Below the pieces are notes generated by a model. That model worked only from the letters and a program-made list of their open reading frames with translations. It searched no databases and had not been told where the DNA came from. Below, piece by piece: positions 15,034 to 23,700 of a DNA stretch of 24,004 nt (positions are counted from its first letter, which is position 1; every line of letters starts with the position of its first letter). This DNA comes from UBA7867 sp964579205 (lineage in GTDB: Bacteria > Bacillota > Clostridia > Christensenellales > UBA1242): assembly GCA_964579205.1 (NCBI GenBank), contig CAZOFH010000014.1:1-24004 (forward strand). The letters run 5' to 3'. A program made the position numbers and the translations under genes.

Positions 15034-15102
15034 TGAGCCTCCTTTGGAAAAATAAAAACAGCAACAACCTCAGCAGGGGTTGCCCCTAATAAACACAAAA
15101 AC

Positions 15103-15121
15103 GGTATGTACCACACATACC
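15103..15121. promoter_or_regulatory. Dyad at the start of the dnaG operon transcript
   Basis: GGTATGT (15103-15109) and ACATACC (15115-15121) form a perfect 7-bp inverted repeat with a 5-bp centre. It begins right after the predicted -10 on the minus strand and so would cover the transcription start: an operator or a 5'-end RNA hairpin. Confidence 0.45.
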
Positions 15122-15122
15122 A

Positions 15123-15150
15123 ATCATACCTCTAATAATCAATTACGCAA
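15123..15150 (-). promoter_or_regulatory. Probable promoter of the dnaG-rpoD operon
   Basis: On the minus strand TTGCGT (15150-15145), 16-bp spacer, TATGAT (15128-15123). The leader of about 80 nt contains the dyad described separately and a weaker GCAACC/GGTTG hairpin around 15060-15084. Confidence 0.5.
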
Positions 15151-15220
15151 TCAAAACGGAAAAATCCTTTTTATTTTATCAAAAAATTTTTATTTTTTCT
15201 GAAAATTCGTTTGCACAAAC

Positions 15221-15244
15221 AAAAAACGACAAAATGCCGTTTTG
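15221..15244 (-). terminator. Possible terminator behind cysS
   Basis: On the minus strand AAAACG (15243-15238), 9-nt loop, CGTTTT (15228-15223) followed by a T-rich run. The stem is short, so moderate support only; it lies about 75 bp after the cysS stop. Confidence 0.45.
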
Positions 15245-15317
15245 TTTTGCGTTATTTTTGTTTCCAATTCTGCCCCTGCCTCTTGTTTTTTATAGCAATC
15301 GGCAAAACGGAAAAATT

Positions 15318-16751
15318 TTATTTTAGTTTGAAAGAGGTCGTACCGTCTTTGTTATCAAAAATCTCGACATTCAACGCCAAAATCTGCGCTTTTAGTTCAT
15401 CCGCCTTGGCAAAATCTCTATTTTTGCGGTATTCATTACGCTCATCAATGAGTTTTTGCACAGTGGCAGCGCGGTCGTCAGAAGAGTTTTTATCCTCGCG
15501 AAGAGCATCAAAACAGCCAAAAATGCCGTCAACTCTGCGTAAAATATCCAAAATTTCATCACGGTTCGCCTCGTCATAGTCGTGACCGACTATTGCTACG
15601 TTGGCAGCCGAGATAAAAGTATACAGCGCAGCAATCGCGTTAGGCGTATTAAAGTCGTTGTCCATTTCCGCCTCAAATTCTGCTACAAACTGCCCCAATC
15701 TCTGACTCAGAGCCGCATTGTGATGAGTCGACGCATTGCGTTTTAGGTTGAAAATGAAGTTATCAATACGCTCTAGCCCCGCGACGCTCGACTCCATAAT
15801 CTCGTCACCATATTTGACAGGGCTGCGGTAGTGGCTAGTAGCAAAAGCCCACCTGAGGTTCTTTGCCCCCCACTGCGCCACAGCGTCCTCGATAGTCACA
15901 TAGTTGCCTGCGGACTTGCTCATTTTTGAGCCGTCACTCGCAAGCAGCATACCTGTATGCACCCAATATTCGGCAGGAACGCCGCAACCTAAGGCGATAC
16001 TCTGAGCGATTTCGTTCTCGTGGTGTGGAAAACGCAAATCCAAGCCGCCGCCGTGAATATCAAAGTGCTGCCCCAAATACTTTGTACTCATCACAGTACA
16101 TTCGATATGCCAGCCCGGATAGCCGACACCCCAAGGGCTATTCCACCTGAGAGCGGAATTGTCCTGTGCTTTTTTCCACACAGCGAAGTCATAAGGGCTG
16201 TGCTTGCCCTCGGTGACAGCAATCCTCGCGCCCGCGTTGAGCGCCTCCAAGGTATTGCCGCTCAACATCCCGTAGCCGCTGATTTTGGTCACATCGCAGT
16301 ACACATTTCCATTCAATTCGTATGCAAAGCCTGCATCAATCATCGCCTGCACTGCCTCGATAATTTCTACAATGTGCCCAGTCGCGCGCGGGCTGATATT
16401 CGGACGGTCACACCTAAGCGCGTCCAAATAGTGCCACATAAGGGCGATATTGTGATCGACAAGTTCTAGAGGATGCATCTTCATCTCGTTTGCCTTGAGC
16501 AAAATCTTGTCCTCACCCTCGTCAGCATCCCCCACGATACTGCCGACATCGGTGATATTACGAACATAAAAAACCTTGTACCCCTTGTACTCAAAGTACT
16601 TTTTGATTACATCATACGCCACATAAGTCCGCGCGTGCCCCATATGAGGCGGCATATACACGGTCAAACCGCAGACATACATACGCACCTCATTCGGGTG
16701 TTGCGAAACAAAGTCACCGACCTCACGGGTCAAAGTGTTGTATATCTTCAT
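15318..16751 (-). CDS. cysS: Cysteinyl-tRNA synthetase
   Basis: Charges tRNA-Cys. The 477-residue class I enzyme has Cys27 in YVCGLTVYMPPHMGHAR, where HMGH (36-39) is the HIGH motif and Cys27 a zinc ligand that reads the cysteine thiol; further zinc ligands are expected in GWHIECT and in the HHENEIAQS stretch. KMSKSAGN is the KMSKS loop. The C-terminal DALR-like helical anticodon-binding part is present and ends with a short Lys-rich segment. AGGAG lies six bases before the ATG. The gene starts 15 bp behind the ABC-F gene and is probably read from the same transcript. The usual Firmicutes neighbours (cysE, mrnC, gltX) are not adjacent. Confidence 0.97.
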   Translation of the reverse strand: MKIYNTLTREVGDFVSQHPNEVRMYVCGLTVYMPPHMGHARTYVAYDVIKKYFEYKGYKVFYVRNITDVGSIVGDADEGEDKILLKANEMKMHPLELVDHNIALMWHYLDALRCDRPNISPRATGHIVEIIEAVQAMIDAGFAYELNGNVYCDVTKISGYGMLSGNTLEALNAGARIAVTEGKHSPYDFAVWKKAQDNSALRWNSPWGVGYPGWHIECTVMSTKYLGQHFDIHGGGLDLRFPHHENEIAQSIALGCGVPAEYWVHTGMLLASDGSKMSKSAGNYVTIEDAVAQWGAKNLRWAFATSHYRSPVKYGDEIMESSVAGLERIDNFIFNLKRNASTHHNAALSQRLGQFVAEFEAEMDNDFNTPNAIAALYTFISAANVAIVGHDYDEANRDEILDILRRVDGIFGCFDALREDKNSSDDRAATVQKLIDERNEYRKNRDFAKADELKAQILALNVEIFDNKDGTTSFKLK

Positions 16752-16766
16752 AACAAACTCCTAAAA

Positions 16767-18350
16767 TTATTTTTTGCTAGCCAAATATTCCTCATAAGTA
16801 CACATTCTGTCTATCAATTTGCCGTCTTTTATCTCAAAAATCCTATTCGCCACCGTCTGCATCAACTCGTGGTCGTGCGAACTAAACACCACTACCCCTT
16901 TGTAATCGAGTAAGCCCGTGTTTAGCGCGGTAATACCCTCGAGGTCGAGATGGTTGGTCGGCTGGTCGAGAATGAGCATATTGACATTCATCACCATTAG
17001 GCGGCTAAACATACAGCGCACCTTTTCACCACCAGACAAGACTCTGACTTTTTTGAGGTTGTCATCCCCACTAAACAGCATCCTACCCAAAAATCCGCGC
17101 AAATATGTGACATCGCGCTCCTTGCTAAATTGCGCGAGCCACTCGGTAATATTGAGGTCGTTATCAAAGTATTGAGCAGTATCCTTTGGCAAATCGCCGC
17201 GCAACACAGTAGTACCGCAACGCACTTCGCCAGAGTAATTTTTCTCCTGCCCCGCGATGATAGACAGCAATGCAGAAACGGCGTTTTCGTTCTCGCCCAG
17301 CACCAAAATCTTGTCCTCGCGCCCAATTCTAAAAGAGATATTATCAAGCAAAGTCTTGCCCTCGTGAACAAAAGTGAGTTTGTTCGCCTCGACGATATCC
17401 TTACCCAATTCCTTTTCGTATTTAAAATTGATATAAGGGTACTTTCTGTTAGAAACGGGCATATCTTCGATTTGGATTTTATCCAGCATTTTCTTTCTAC
17501 TAGTCGCCTGCTTTGCTAGCGATTTTTTCGCACCAAAACGGCGGATAAATTCCTTTAATTCTTCTATGCGTTTTTCTTTCTTTTTGTTCTCTTGCTTCAT
17601 TTGCTGCAGCATCAACTGGCTAGATTCGTACCAAAAATCGTAGTTGCCGGGCCACATATTGATTTTGCCATAGTCGATATCCACAGTGTATGTACACACA
17701 GTATTGAGAAAATGGCGGTCGTGCGAAACAACAATGACAGTCCCTGGGTAATTGAAGATAAACTCCTCTAGCCATTCGATACTCACTGGATCCATATGGT
17801 TGGTAGGCTCATCGAGCAGTAAAATGTCGGGGGTACCGAATAGCGCCTGCGCAAGCATCACTTTGACCTTGACAGCACCGTTTTGGTCTCGCATCAAGCT
17901 GTAATGCTCAGACTCTGGCACACCTAGCCCATTGAGCAGTTTGGCAGCATCGAGTTCTGCCTCCCAACCGTTCATTTCGGCGAATTCACTCTCCAAATCA
18001 GCAGCCAAAATCCCGTCCTCTTCGGAAAAATCGGGCTTTGCATACAGAGCATCTTTTTGTTTCATAATCTCATACAGACGCTTGTTGCCCATAATGACGG
18101 TATCCATAATCGAGTAATCGTCAAAAGCGAAGTGGTCCTGACGCAGCACCGAAATGCGCTCATTCTCAGGGATGTCCACACTACCCTTGCTAGGCTCAAT
18201 GTCGCCACTCAAAATCTTGAGAAAAGTCGACTTGCCCGCGCCGTTCGCACCGATTATACCATAACAGTTGTTTGGGGTAAATTTTAGGTTCACATCTTTG
18301 AATAATGGTGCGCCCCCAAAAGACAACTCCATTTCACTAACTGTAATCAT
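16767..18350 (-). CDS. ABC-F ATPase of the YbiT type with a degenerate second ATP site
   Basis: A soluble twin-ATPase protein of 527 residues; ABC-F proteins bind the ribosomal E site and rescue or tune translation. Layout matches E. coli YbiT: NBD1 (Walker A GANGAGKST 34-42, Q-loop RQDHFAF, Walker B LLLDEPTNHMD 177-187, His210), a charged linker (about 250-300, the arm that reaches toward the P site), and NBD2 (about 317-527) with signature LSGGEK (438-443) and His492. NBD2 is abnormal: the Walker A position reads GENENAVSA (352-360), lacking the Lys and Gly residues; the Q-loop Gln is missing; Walker B reads LDQPTNHLD with Gln463 instead of the catalytic Glu. The NBD1 signature is also degenerate (SLMRDQNGAVK). 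So the composite site of NBD1 Walker motifs plus NBD2 signature is intact and the other looks dead. AAGGAG lies six bases before the ATG. Probably co-transcribed with cysS. Confidence 0.92.
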   Translation of the reverse strand: MITVSEMELSFGGAPLFKDVNLKFTPNNCYGIIGANGAGKSTFLKILSGDIEPSKGSVDIPENERISVLRQDHFAFDDYSIMDTVIMGNKRLYEIMKQKDALYAKPDFSEEDGILAADLESEFAEMNGWEAELDAAKLLNGLGVPESEHYSLMRDQNGAVKVKVMLAQALFGTPDILLLDEPTNHMDPVSIEWLEEFIFNYPGTVIVVSHDRHFLNTVCTYTVDIDYGKINMWPGNYDFWYESSQLMLQQMKQENKKKEKRIEELKEFIRRFGAKKSLAKQATSRKKMLDKIQIEDMPVSNRKYPYINFKYEKELGKDIVEANKLTFVHEGKTLLDNISFRIGREDKILVLGENENAVSALLSIIAGQEKNYSGEVRCGTTVLRGDLPKDTAQYFDNDLNITEWLAQFSKERDVTYLRGFLGRMLFSGDDNLKKVRVLSGGEKVRCMFSRLMVMNVNMLILDQPTNHLDLEGITALNTGLLDYKGVVVFSSHDHELMQTVANRIFEIKDGKLIDRMCTYEEYLASKK

Positions 18351-18409
18351 AAATTTCTCCTTTTACGAATAGTTTTGTGCCAATTTACAGCAAAATCCAC
18401 CAAAAATCA

Positions 18410-18453
18410 CTCACATAATACTAGCATAGTACCTGCACAATACTTGCATAGTA
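18410..18453. repeat. Four 11-bp tandem repeats upstream of the ABC-F gene
   Basis: Units at 18410-18420, 18421-18431, 18432-18442 and 18443-18453 share the pattern CYNGCAYARTA (CTAGCATAGTA, CCTGCACAATA, CTTGCATAGTA and a more diverged first unit). On the minus strand each yields a TANTNT-like hexamer. Period of about one helical turn, 60-100 bp before the start codon. Confidence 0.6.
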
Positions 18454-18523
18454 CCACCCGCATTTGCGCGATTTTGGACTAAGAATTCATTTGATATCGG
18501 GATGAGTTTCTACTCAAATCCCG
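18451..18523 (-). promoter_or_regulatory. Leader of the ABC-F-cysS unit: hairpin plus GGGTGGTAC string (T-box-like, uncertain)
   Basis: Minus strand: hairpin CGGGAT..GAGT/ACTC..ATCCCG (18523-18498) with a 4-nt loop and a 2-nt bulge, then GGGTGGTAC (18459-18451), which matches the core of the T-box bulge (GGGTGGNACCGCG) but not its second half. The leader is too short for a classical stem I and no clear terminator follows. It may be chance. Confidence 0.2.
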
Positions 18524-18573
18524 CCCTCGCCCTATTCATTATATATAATGGGGGGCAATTCTGCGATAGAAAA

Positions 18574-20325
18574 TCAATCTTTCTTTACATCGAGTTTGAT
18601 GCTCAATTCCGCCAGTTGCTTTTCACTGACGCAGTTTGGAGCATCCATCAGCGGGTCATACGCAGATTTTGTGAATGGGAACGCGATGACCTCGCGAATG
18701 TTCGGCTCGTCGTTAAAGAGCATCAGCACCCTATCAATCCCTAGCGCCATACCAGCGTGTGGTGGAGCGCCGTATTGAAACGCATTGTACAAGGCGCCAA
18801 ATTTGGTCATACAATCCTGCTCAGTGTAGCCCACCATTTCCATAAGTTTGAGCATCGCTCTTGGGTCATGGTTTCGCTCAGCACCACTCAACAATTCAAT
18901 ACCGTTGCCGACTAGGTCAAACTGGTATGCATTGAGTTCGAGCGCGTTTTCCCTAGTGAGTTTGCTCAAATCGCCCGCAGGCTTGTTGAATGGGTTGTGG
19001 CAGAACTGCAGCACACCCTCATCGTCCAACTCATACATAGGAAAATCGGTAATCCAGCAAAGAGCAAACTTGTTTGGGTCGCACAAATTCAACTCGTCGC
19101 CCAAAAAGTTACGCAGCATACCACTGAGTTTGGTCGCGATACGAGGCTTGTTGGCAATCAAGAAAATACTCGTCCCCTCTTTCGCCTCCAAAATCTCGGT
19201 CAACTGCTGTTTTTCGGTATCGCTCAAGAATTTTGCAATAGGGCTATTAAACTCGCCATTTGCCTCCACTTTGATCCAAGCGAGCCCCTTGCTCCCGACC
19301 TCGACCATTTTATTGGTCAATGTGTCATAAAAACTACGCGGCTTACCCGCAATGTCGTGCACCGCGATAGCCTTGACCGTGCTACCCTTAAACGCATTAA
19401 AACCGGTGTCAGCGAACACCGCAGTCACATCGCGAATGACGAGCGGATTGCGCAGGTCAGGCTTGTCCGTACCGTACATCTCCATACTTTCTCTGAATGG
19501 AATTCTCCTAAATGGAGCCTGACTAACCTCTTTGTGCCCGAAACGAGTGAACAGGTCGTAAAAGAGTTTTTCACCAATCTCAAACAAGTCCTCTTGCGTC
19601 GCAAAACTCATCTCCATATCCAACTGATAAAATTCACCAGCCGCACGGTCTGCGCGCGCATCTTCATCCCTAAAACAAGGCGCGATTTGATAATATCTGT
19701 CAAAGCCGCCAACCATCAGCAACTGCTTGAACATTTGAGGCGATTGCGGCAGTGAGTAGAATTTGCCGGGGTGCTGACGCGCAGGCACCAAAAAGCACCT
19801 AGCGCCCTCTGGGCTGTCTGCACTCATTAGCGGCGTAGCAATCTCTACAAACCCCATCTCCTCCATCGAGTTGCGCAAGAATGAGTTTACCTTGCTGCGC
19901 ATAATGAGGTTAAAAAATACCTCTGGATTACGCATATCTAGGTAACGATATTTGAGGCGCACGTCCTCACGAATTTTCTTGCTCTCCTCTATCTCAAATG
20001 GCAGCGGCTGTAGCACTGGCCCCAACAATTCCACCAAGTCCGCCACAATCTCAATCTCACCAGTGTGCAACTTTGGGTTGATATTCCCCTCGCCACGACT
20101 GGTCACCACACCACTCACCGTGATGACACTCTCCTTGGTCACGCCTTTGAGAATAGAGTCGTCCTCGACCACCACCTGCACGATACCCGTCTGGTCGCGC
20201 AAGTCAATAAAGTTGATACCGCCGTGGTCGCGAATGGTCGCCACCCACCCCGCTACGCGCACAGTCTGCCCAGCGTTTTCAATAGTTACATCATTACATC
20301 TGCAAGTACGAAATGTTGTCTGCAT
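18574..20325 (-). CDS. aspS: Aspartyl-tRNA synthetase (bacterial type)
   Basis: Charges tRNA-Asp (class II). The 583-residue chain has the N-terminal OB-fold anticodon domain (about 1-105, VRVAGWVATIRDHGGINFIDLRD), the catalytic domain with SPEGARCFLVPAR and SLPQSPQMFKQLLM (about 175-205), motif 2 FRDEDARADR..EFYQLDMEMSF (about 222-243), the GAD insertion domain (about 285-420) found only in bacterial-type enzymes, and motif 3 GMALGIDRVLML near 545. The GEFYQLD form of motif 2, one residue longer than the QPEFTQ form, is a known variant. Cys replaces the usual Asp in EGARDFLVP. The ATG is preceded by GGGAG about ten bases away and by a very good promoter; the 30-nt leader rules out a T-box. 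Confidence 0.97.
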   Translation of the reverse strand: MQTTFRTCRCNDVTIENAGQTVRVAGWVATIRDHGGINFIDLRDQTGIVQVVVEDDSILKGVTKESVITVSGVVTSRGEGNINPKLHTGEIEIVADLVELLGPVLQPLPFEIEESKKIREDVRLKYRYLDMRNPEVFFNLIMRSKVNSFLRNSMEEMGFVEIATPLMSADSPEGARCFLVPARQHPGKFYSLPQSPQMFKQLLMVGGFDRYYQIAPCFRDEDARADRAAGEFYQLDMEMSFATQEDLFEIGEKLFYDLFTRFGHKEVSQAPFRRIPFRESMEMYGTDKPDLRNPLVIRDVTAVFADTGFNAFKGSTVKAIAVHDIAGKPRSFYDTLTNKMVEVGSKGLAWIKVEANGEFNSPIAKFLSDTEKQQLTEILEAKEGTSIFLIANKPRIATKLSGMLRNFLGDELNLCDPNKFALCWITDFPMYELDDEGVLQFCHNPFNKPAGDLSKLTRENALELNAYQFDLVGNGIELLSGAERNHDPRAMLKLMEMVGYTEQDCMTKFGALYNAFQYGAPPHAGMALGIDRVLMLFNDEPNIREVIAFPFTKSAYDPLMDAPNCVSEKQLAELSIKLDVKKD

Positions 20326-20361
20326 TATAATTCATCTCCCAATACATTTTTAGTAACTATC

Positions 20362-20390
20362 ATTATAACCTAAAACCCCGCAAATTTCAA
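20362..20390 (-). promoter_or_regulatory. Promoter of aspS
   Basis: On the minus strand TTGAAA (20390-20385), exactly 17 bp, and a perfect TATAAT (20367-20362). The leader is about 30 nt. Confidence 0.85.
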
Positions 20391-20607
20391 GTGTTATCCG
20401 CATTTTTTTGTACAATTTTTTTAATTCCTTGTTTTTTTAGGGAAAAACCTCCCCAAATCCAGTACCACGCAGACTCTGCAAGAAGAGAGTATAATGAATA
20501 AGGGTAAACGGTCAAAATATAATGATATTACTGTGGGCGCCATACAGTTTTTTGTGCGGATTAAATAGTCCGGCTTAACACTGCCAGCGGCGCTATGTGT
20601 AGATTAG

Positions 20608-20655
20608 TGCGGAATAGAGGTTCGCTCCGCTCACAGATTCCACGCAGTGCCGAAC
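20608..20655 (+). repeat. Dispersed GC-rich intergenic repeat, copy 2
   Basis: Shares the 19-bp core at 20619-20637 (one mismatch) and the end motifs with 183-231. Its ends, TGCGGAAT and ATTCC-A-CGCA, can pair with a single bulged A, so the RNA or single strand would fold into a hairpin. Confidence 0.6.
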
Positions 20656-20658
20656 CCA

Positions 20659-20691
20659 AAACAAAAAAGACCCAGTGGGTCTTTTTTGTTT
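20659..20691. terminator. Strong bidirectional terminator behind the surface protein gene
   Basis: Perfect 15-bp stem (20659-20673/20677-20691, core AAAAAAGACCC/GGGTCTTTTTT) with a 3-nt loop. The A/T arms give a T tract on either strand. It lies 25 bp behind the surface gene's stop. Confidence 0.92.
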
Positions 20692-20715
20692 CTCTTTTAT
20701 TGGATTATTTTATCA

Positions 20716-23700
20716 TCACTCCGTATTATCCGTCTCGAGGTTGACATTGTTGCTTGATACAGGACGGTAGACGGCGACTAGGATATGCTTGTACGCGACG
20801 GACTTTTTGACGCGATAACTCATTGCAGTAGACAGCACAGTAGTGCGGTCGTTATCGAGGTACCAGCCGACGAATTCGTACCCTTCTACACATATGTTAG
20901 TAGCCACCGTGATAGTATCATTCGCCTCAAGCTCGCTAGCATCCTCGCCCACTACATACGCCATACCGCCTTTGGTAGCAGACACAAGAAATGTCTCTGA
21001 TGCTATCCCCGCCTCTTCAAACACTGCGGTGTAGGTATGATTTGAAGTGTCTATCGTGATAGTGATCGAGTTTGAACCATTGCCAGCAAATGTAGCACCA
21101 TCACGCAGCCAGTGAGAAAAATTGTACCCCTTTTGGGCATATGCAGCGATAGTCACGGTCGAACCGTACGGATGCGCACCCGCACCTATCAAAATCCCTT
21201 CTGCAGCCGTATCGTTTGATTTGAGCGTAATAGTGTAGTCGTTAGGTTTCCACACAGCATACAGCACTTTTGTCGCCCCTGCATCAGCGAGGCTGTTTAC
21301 GCTTTGCCCGTCTGTATAGGCGACTGTTTGGGTGGCAAATCCTGCCCTTGGGCTCGTAGCCCACCCAGCGAACGATATACCCGTTAGAACGTTTGTCGCA
21401 GGGTGCGCAGTCAGCGCTGTAGCAGTGCCTTGCGTAATTTCTTGAGTCGATACACCAGTGCGAATGTTGGCATCACACCACGCCTTGGTAGGCTCGTTGC
21501 CAGCGCCGAAAATTTCCGTCAGATCAAGGAGCAAAAAGTCGTCCACCCAGAGCGTGCCGTCTATACTATTGTTATCATAGTCGATACGCAGAGACATCGA
21601 GCCTGTGAGCGCGTTGTTACTCCTAGTCGCGTAATAACTATACATATTCCACTGCCCAGCCGTGCCCAATGCAATCTGCCCAAAACTAGGCTCTTCTATA
21701 GGCCAATATATCTGAGTCGACTGAGAGCCGCTCGTAGTCTCTTGATACCCCCAATATTGTGCATAAAAAGTATGATTTTTGGTCGTAGCATCTAGCGCAA
21801 CGGCTTGAGTAGTGCTCACCGTTTTTTCGGGCATTGCCGAAGTGGCTGCGATTTTGTACGAATATTGCCCCGAGCGCACGTGCGTGGTGTCATAGACGCC
21901 GTTTGACCAGCCTGTATTCTCAAACCCGCCGACCAGCGCCCCGACCTTGTTCTCAAAGCCGCTGTCGTCAAAAATCACCCTATAAGTATCAAGCGTCCAA
22001 TACGCGTAAAGAGTAGCGCCGCTCGCAAAAGTCGAAGTCGAAATGGCTGGCGAACCGTTGGCGTTGTAGATTTTGGTGCCGCCGCCGTTTGTCGCTGTAA
22101 AATAGCCGTTAAACTTGTACCCAGTACACGTTGGCGGGCTGATACTAGGTATTGCCGCCCCATAAGTAACGGACACCGACGCCGTGCCAGCGGCAGTGGC
22201 GGATTGGTTATCAAGGGCAAGCGTCACCGTCACCGCCTGCCAAACGGCAAAAAGGTTGACCGTGCCACCGTTGGTAGTAGTCAGATTGCTGACGCTCGCG
22301 CGATTATTGTACACTTTTGCGCCATTTGCGCTAGTCGCCCACCCCTGGAAAGTGTAACCTGTGCGAGTGAAACTATTAGCAGTCAAATTTTTCGCCACGT
22401 CATATGTATGCGAACTGGCAGCCATTGTGCCCGTTCCACCGTTTGAATTGTAGTTTATGGTATATGTAATTGGCGTCCATTTGGCATATAGTGTGGTATC
22501 CGAGGTAAAGTCGCAAGTCTTGGTACTAGCCCCACTCGCTGTATAATACTGCGTACCACCACCATTAGCACTGGTGTAATAGCCACCGAAAATGTAGCCA
22601 ATCCTTGTTGGCACAGTGATGCTAGGCATTGCCGCACCGAATGTAGCCGTTACCGAAGTCGAGCCAGTAGTTGCGGCGGATTGGTTGTTAAGTGACACTG
22701 TGATAGGGCGCCCCGCCGAATCCGATGCTGCAGAACTTAGAGACAAAAGCAGGGCTGGACGTACGGCACAACTTGCATTTACATTTGGCCAATAATAATT
22801 GGAGCCAGCAGGATAAAGCGCCCAACCAAAATTCGAACTACGATAATCAGCTGAACGCAACCATGTATTCATCGAACTTCCATCATAGGTTGAACGCTCC
22901 GCAATACTAATCTCCCAAAATCCATCGTGAGCATCCTCATATCCCACCTCAGCCATACTAGGCAACCACAAATAATCTGTTGCCCAATTCGCATAGCCTG
23001 TTTTACCTGTGTAATTGTAGTCGCTACTATACCACGAACCCGAATAACCGTAGCCATTAGTAGCCGTCAAAGACTCACTATTTTGCCAGTAATTAGAATC
23101 ATTTCTGTGCGCAGGGTTCTGCATATTATTTATCCACGCCATTTTATTAGGAGTCGCTAGATATTGCGTCAATCCCTTACTCTCGACCGTATACAAAGCA
23201 AAGACATGATCAGTAGATTGACTGACTGTACTACTCATCGCACTATTACTAGTAGCATATTGTCTATTATTGGGATTATTGAGAGCCTCTACACGAATAT
23301 AACTTGTTCCATACATATTACTTGGATATGACCCAACCGTCGTGTTTGTCCAATTTGCCGACCAATCACTAATCAAGCCCCCTGTAGACAAACTATAATA
23401 TCTCCCTAAACTTTTAGTCTGATCAGACCACGCCTCTTGGTGGTTGTTACTTAACCAAAGAGTCGCAATAAGATTGCCGCTAGTATCATTCGATACATAC
23501 GTTACTATCCAATCAAGTCCACCGAGGCGTACTACGATGCTCTGTCCGCTTGTTTTGTTGTATGTTTTTGCGCGCATATTAGCGGAAGTAAGCGGAGTGG
23601 TTGCCGTGCTTGATTTTAGGCTAGTGATTTGAGCATCCAGCTCGCCCTCTTGCCCATATATCATATTGACTAAAGTTTTGAGGGTTGAGTATTTAAAAGG

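Larger units (their letters stand above)
20326..20715. other. Gene-free region with aspS promoter, a dispersed repeat and a terminator
   Basis: No convincing gene. From left to right it has the aspS promoter (20362-20390), an unassigned stretch with a 24-codon frame from an ATG at 20494 (MNKGKRSKYNDI...) that lacks other support, the second copy of a dispersed GC-rich repeat (20608-20655) and a long-stem terminator (20659-20691). Confidence 0.6.

Noticed and set aside
18997..19755. 252-codon open frame on the plus strand
   Set aside because: Lies entirely antisense within aspS; composition follows the complementary strand, no ribosome site or known motif.
20494..20568. 24-codon frame (MNKGKRSKYNDI...) possibly a transposase remnant or small protein
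   Set aside because: Too short, no clear ribosome site, no family recognised; kept only as part of the gene-free region.
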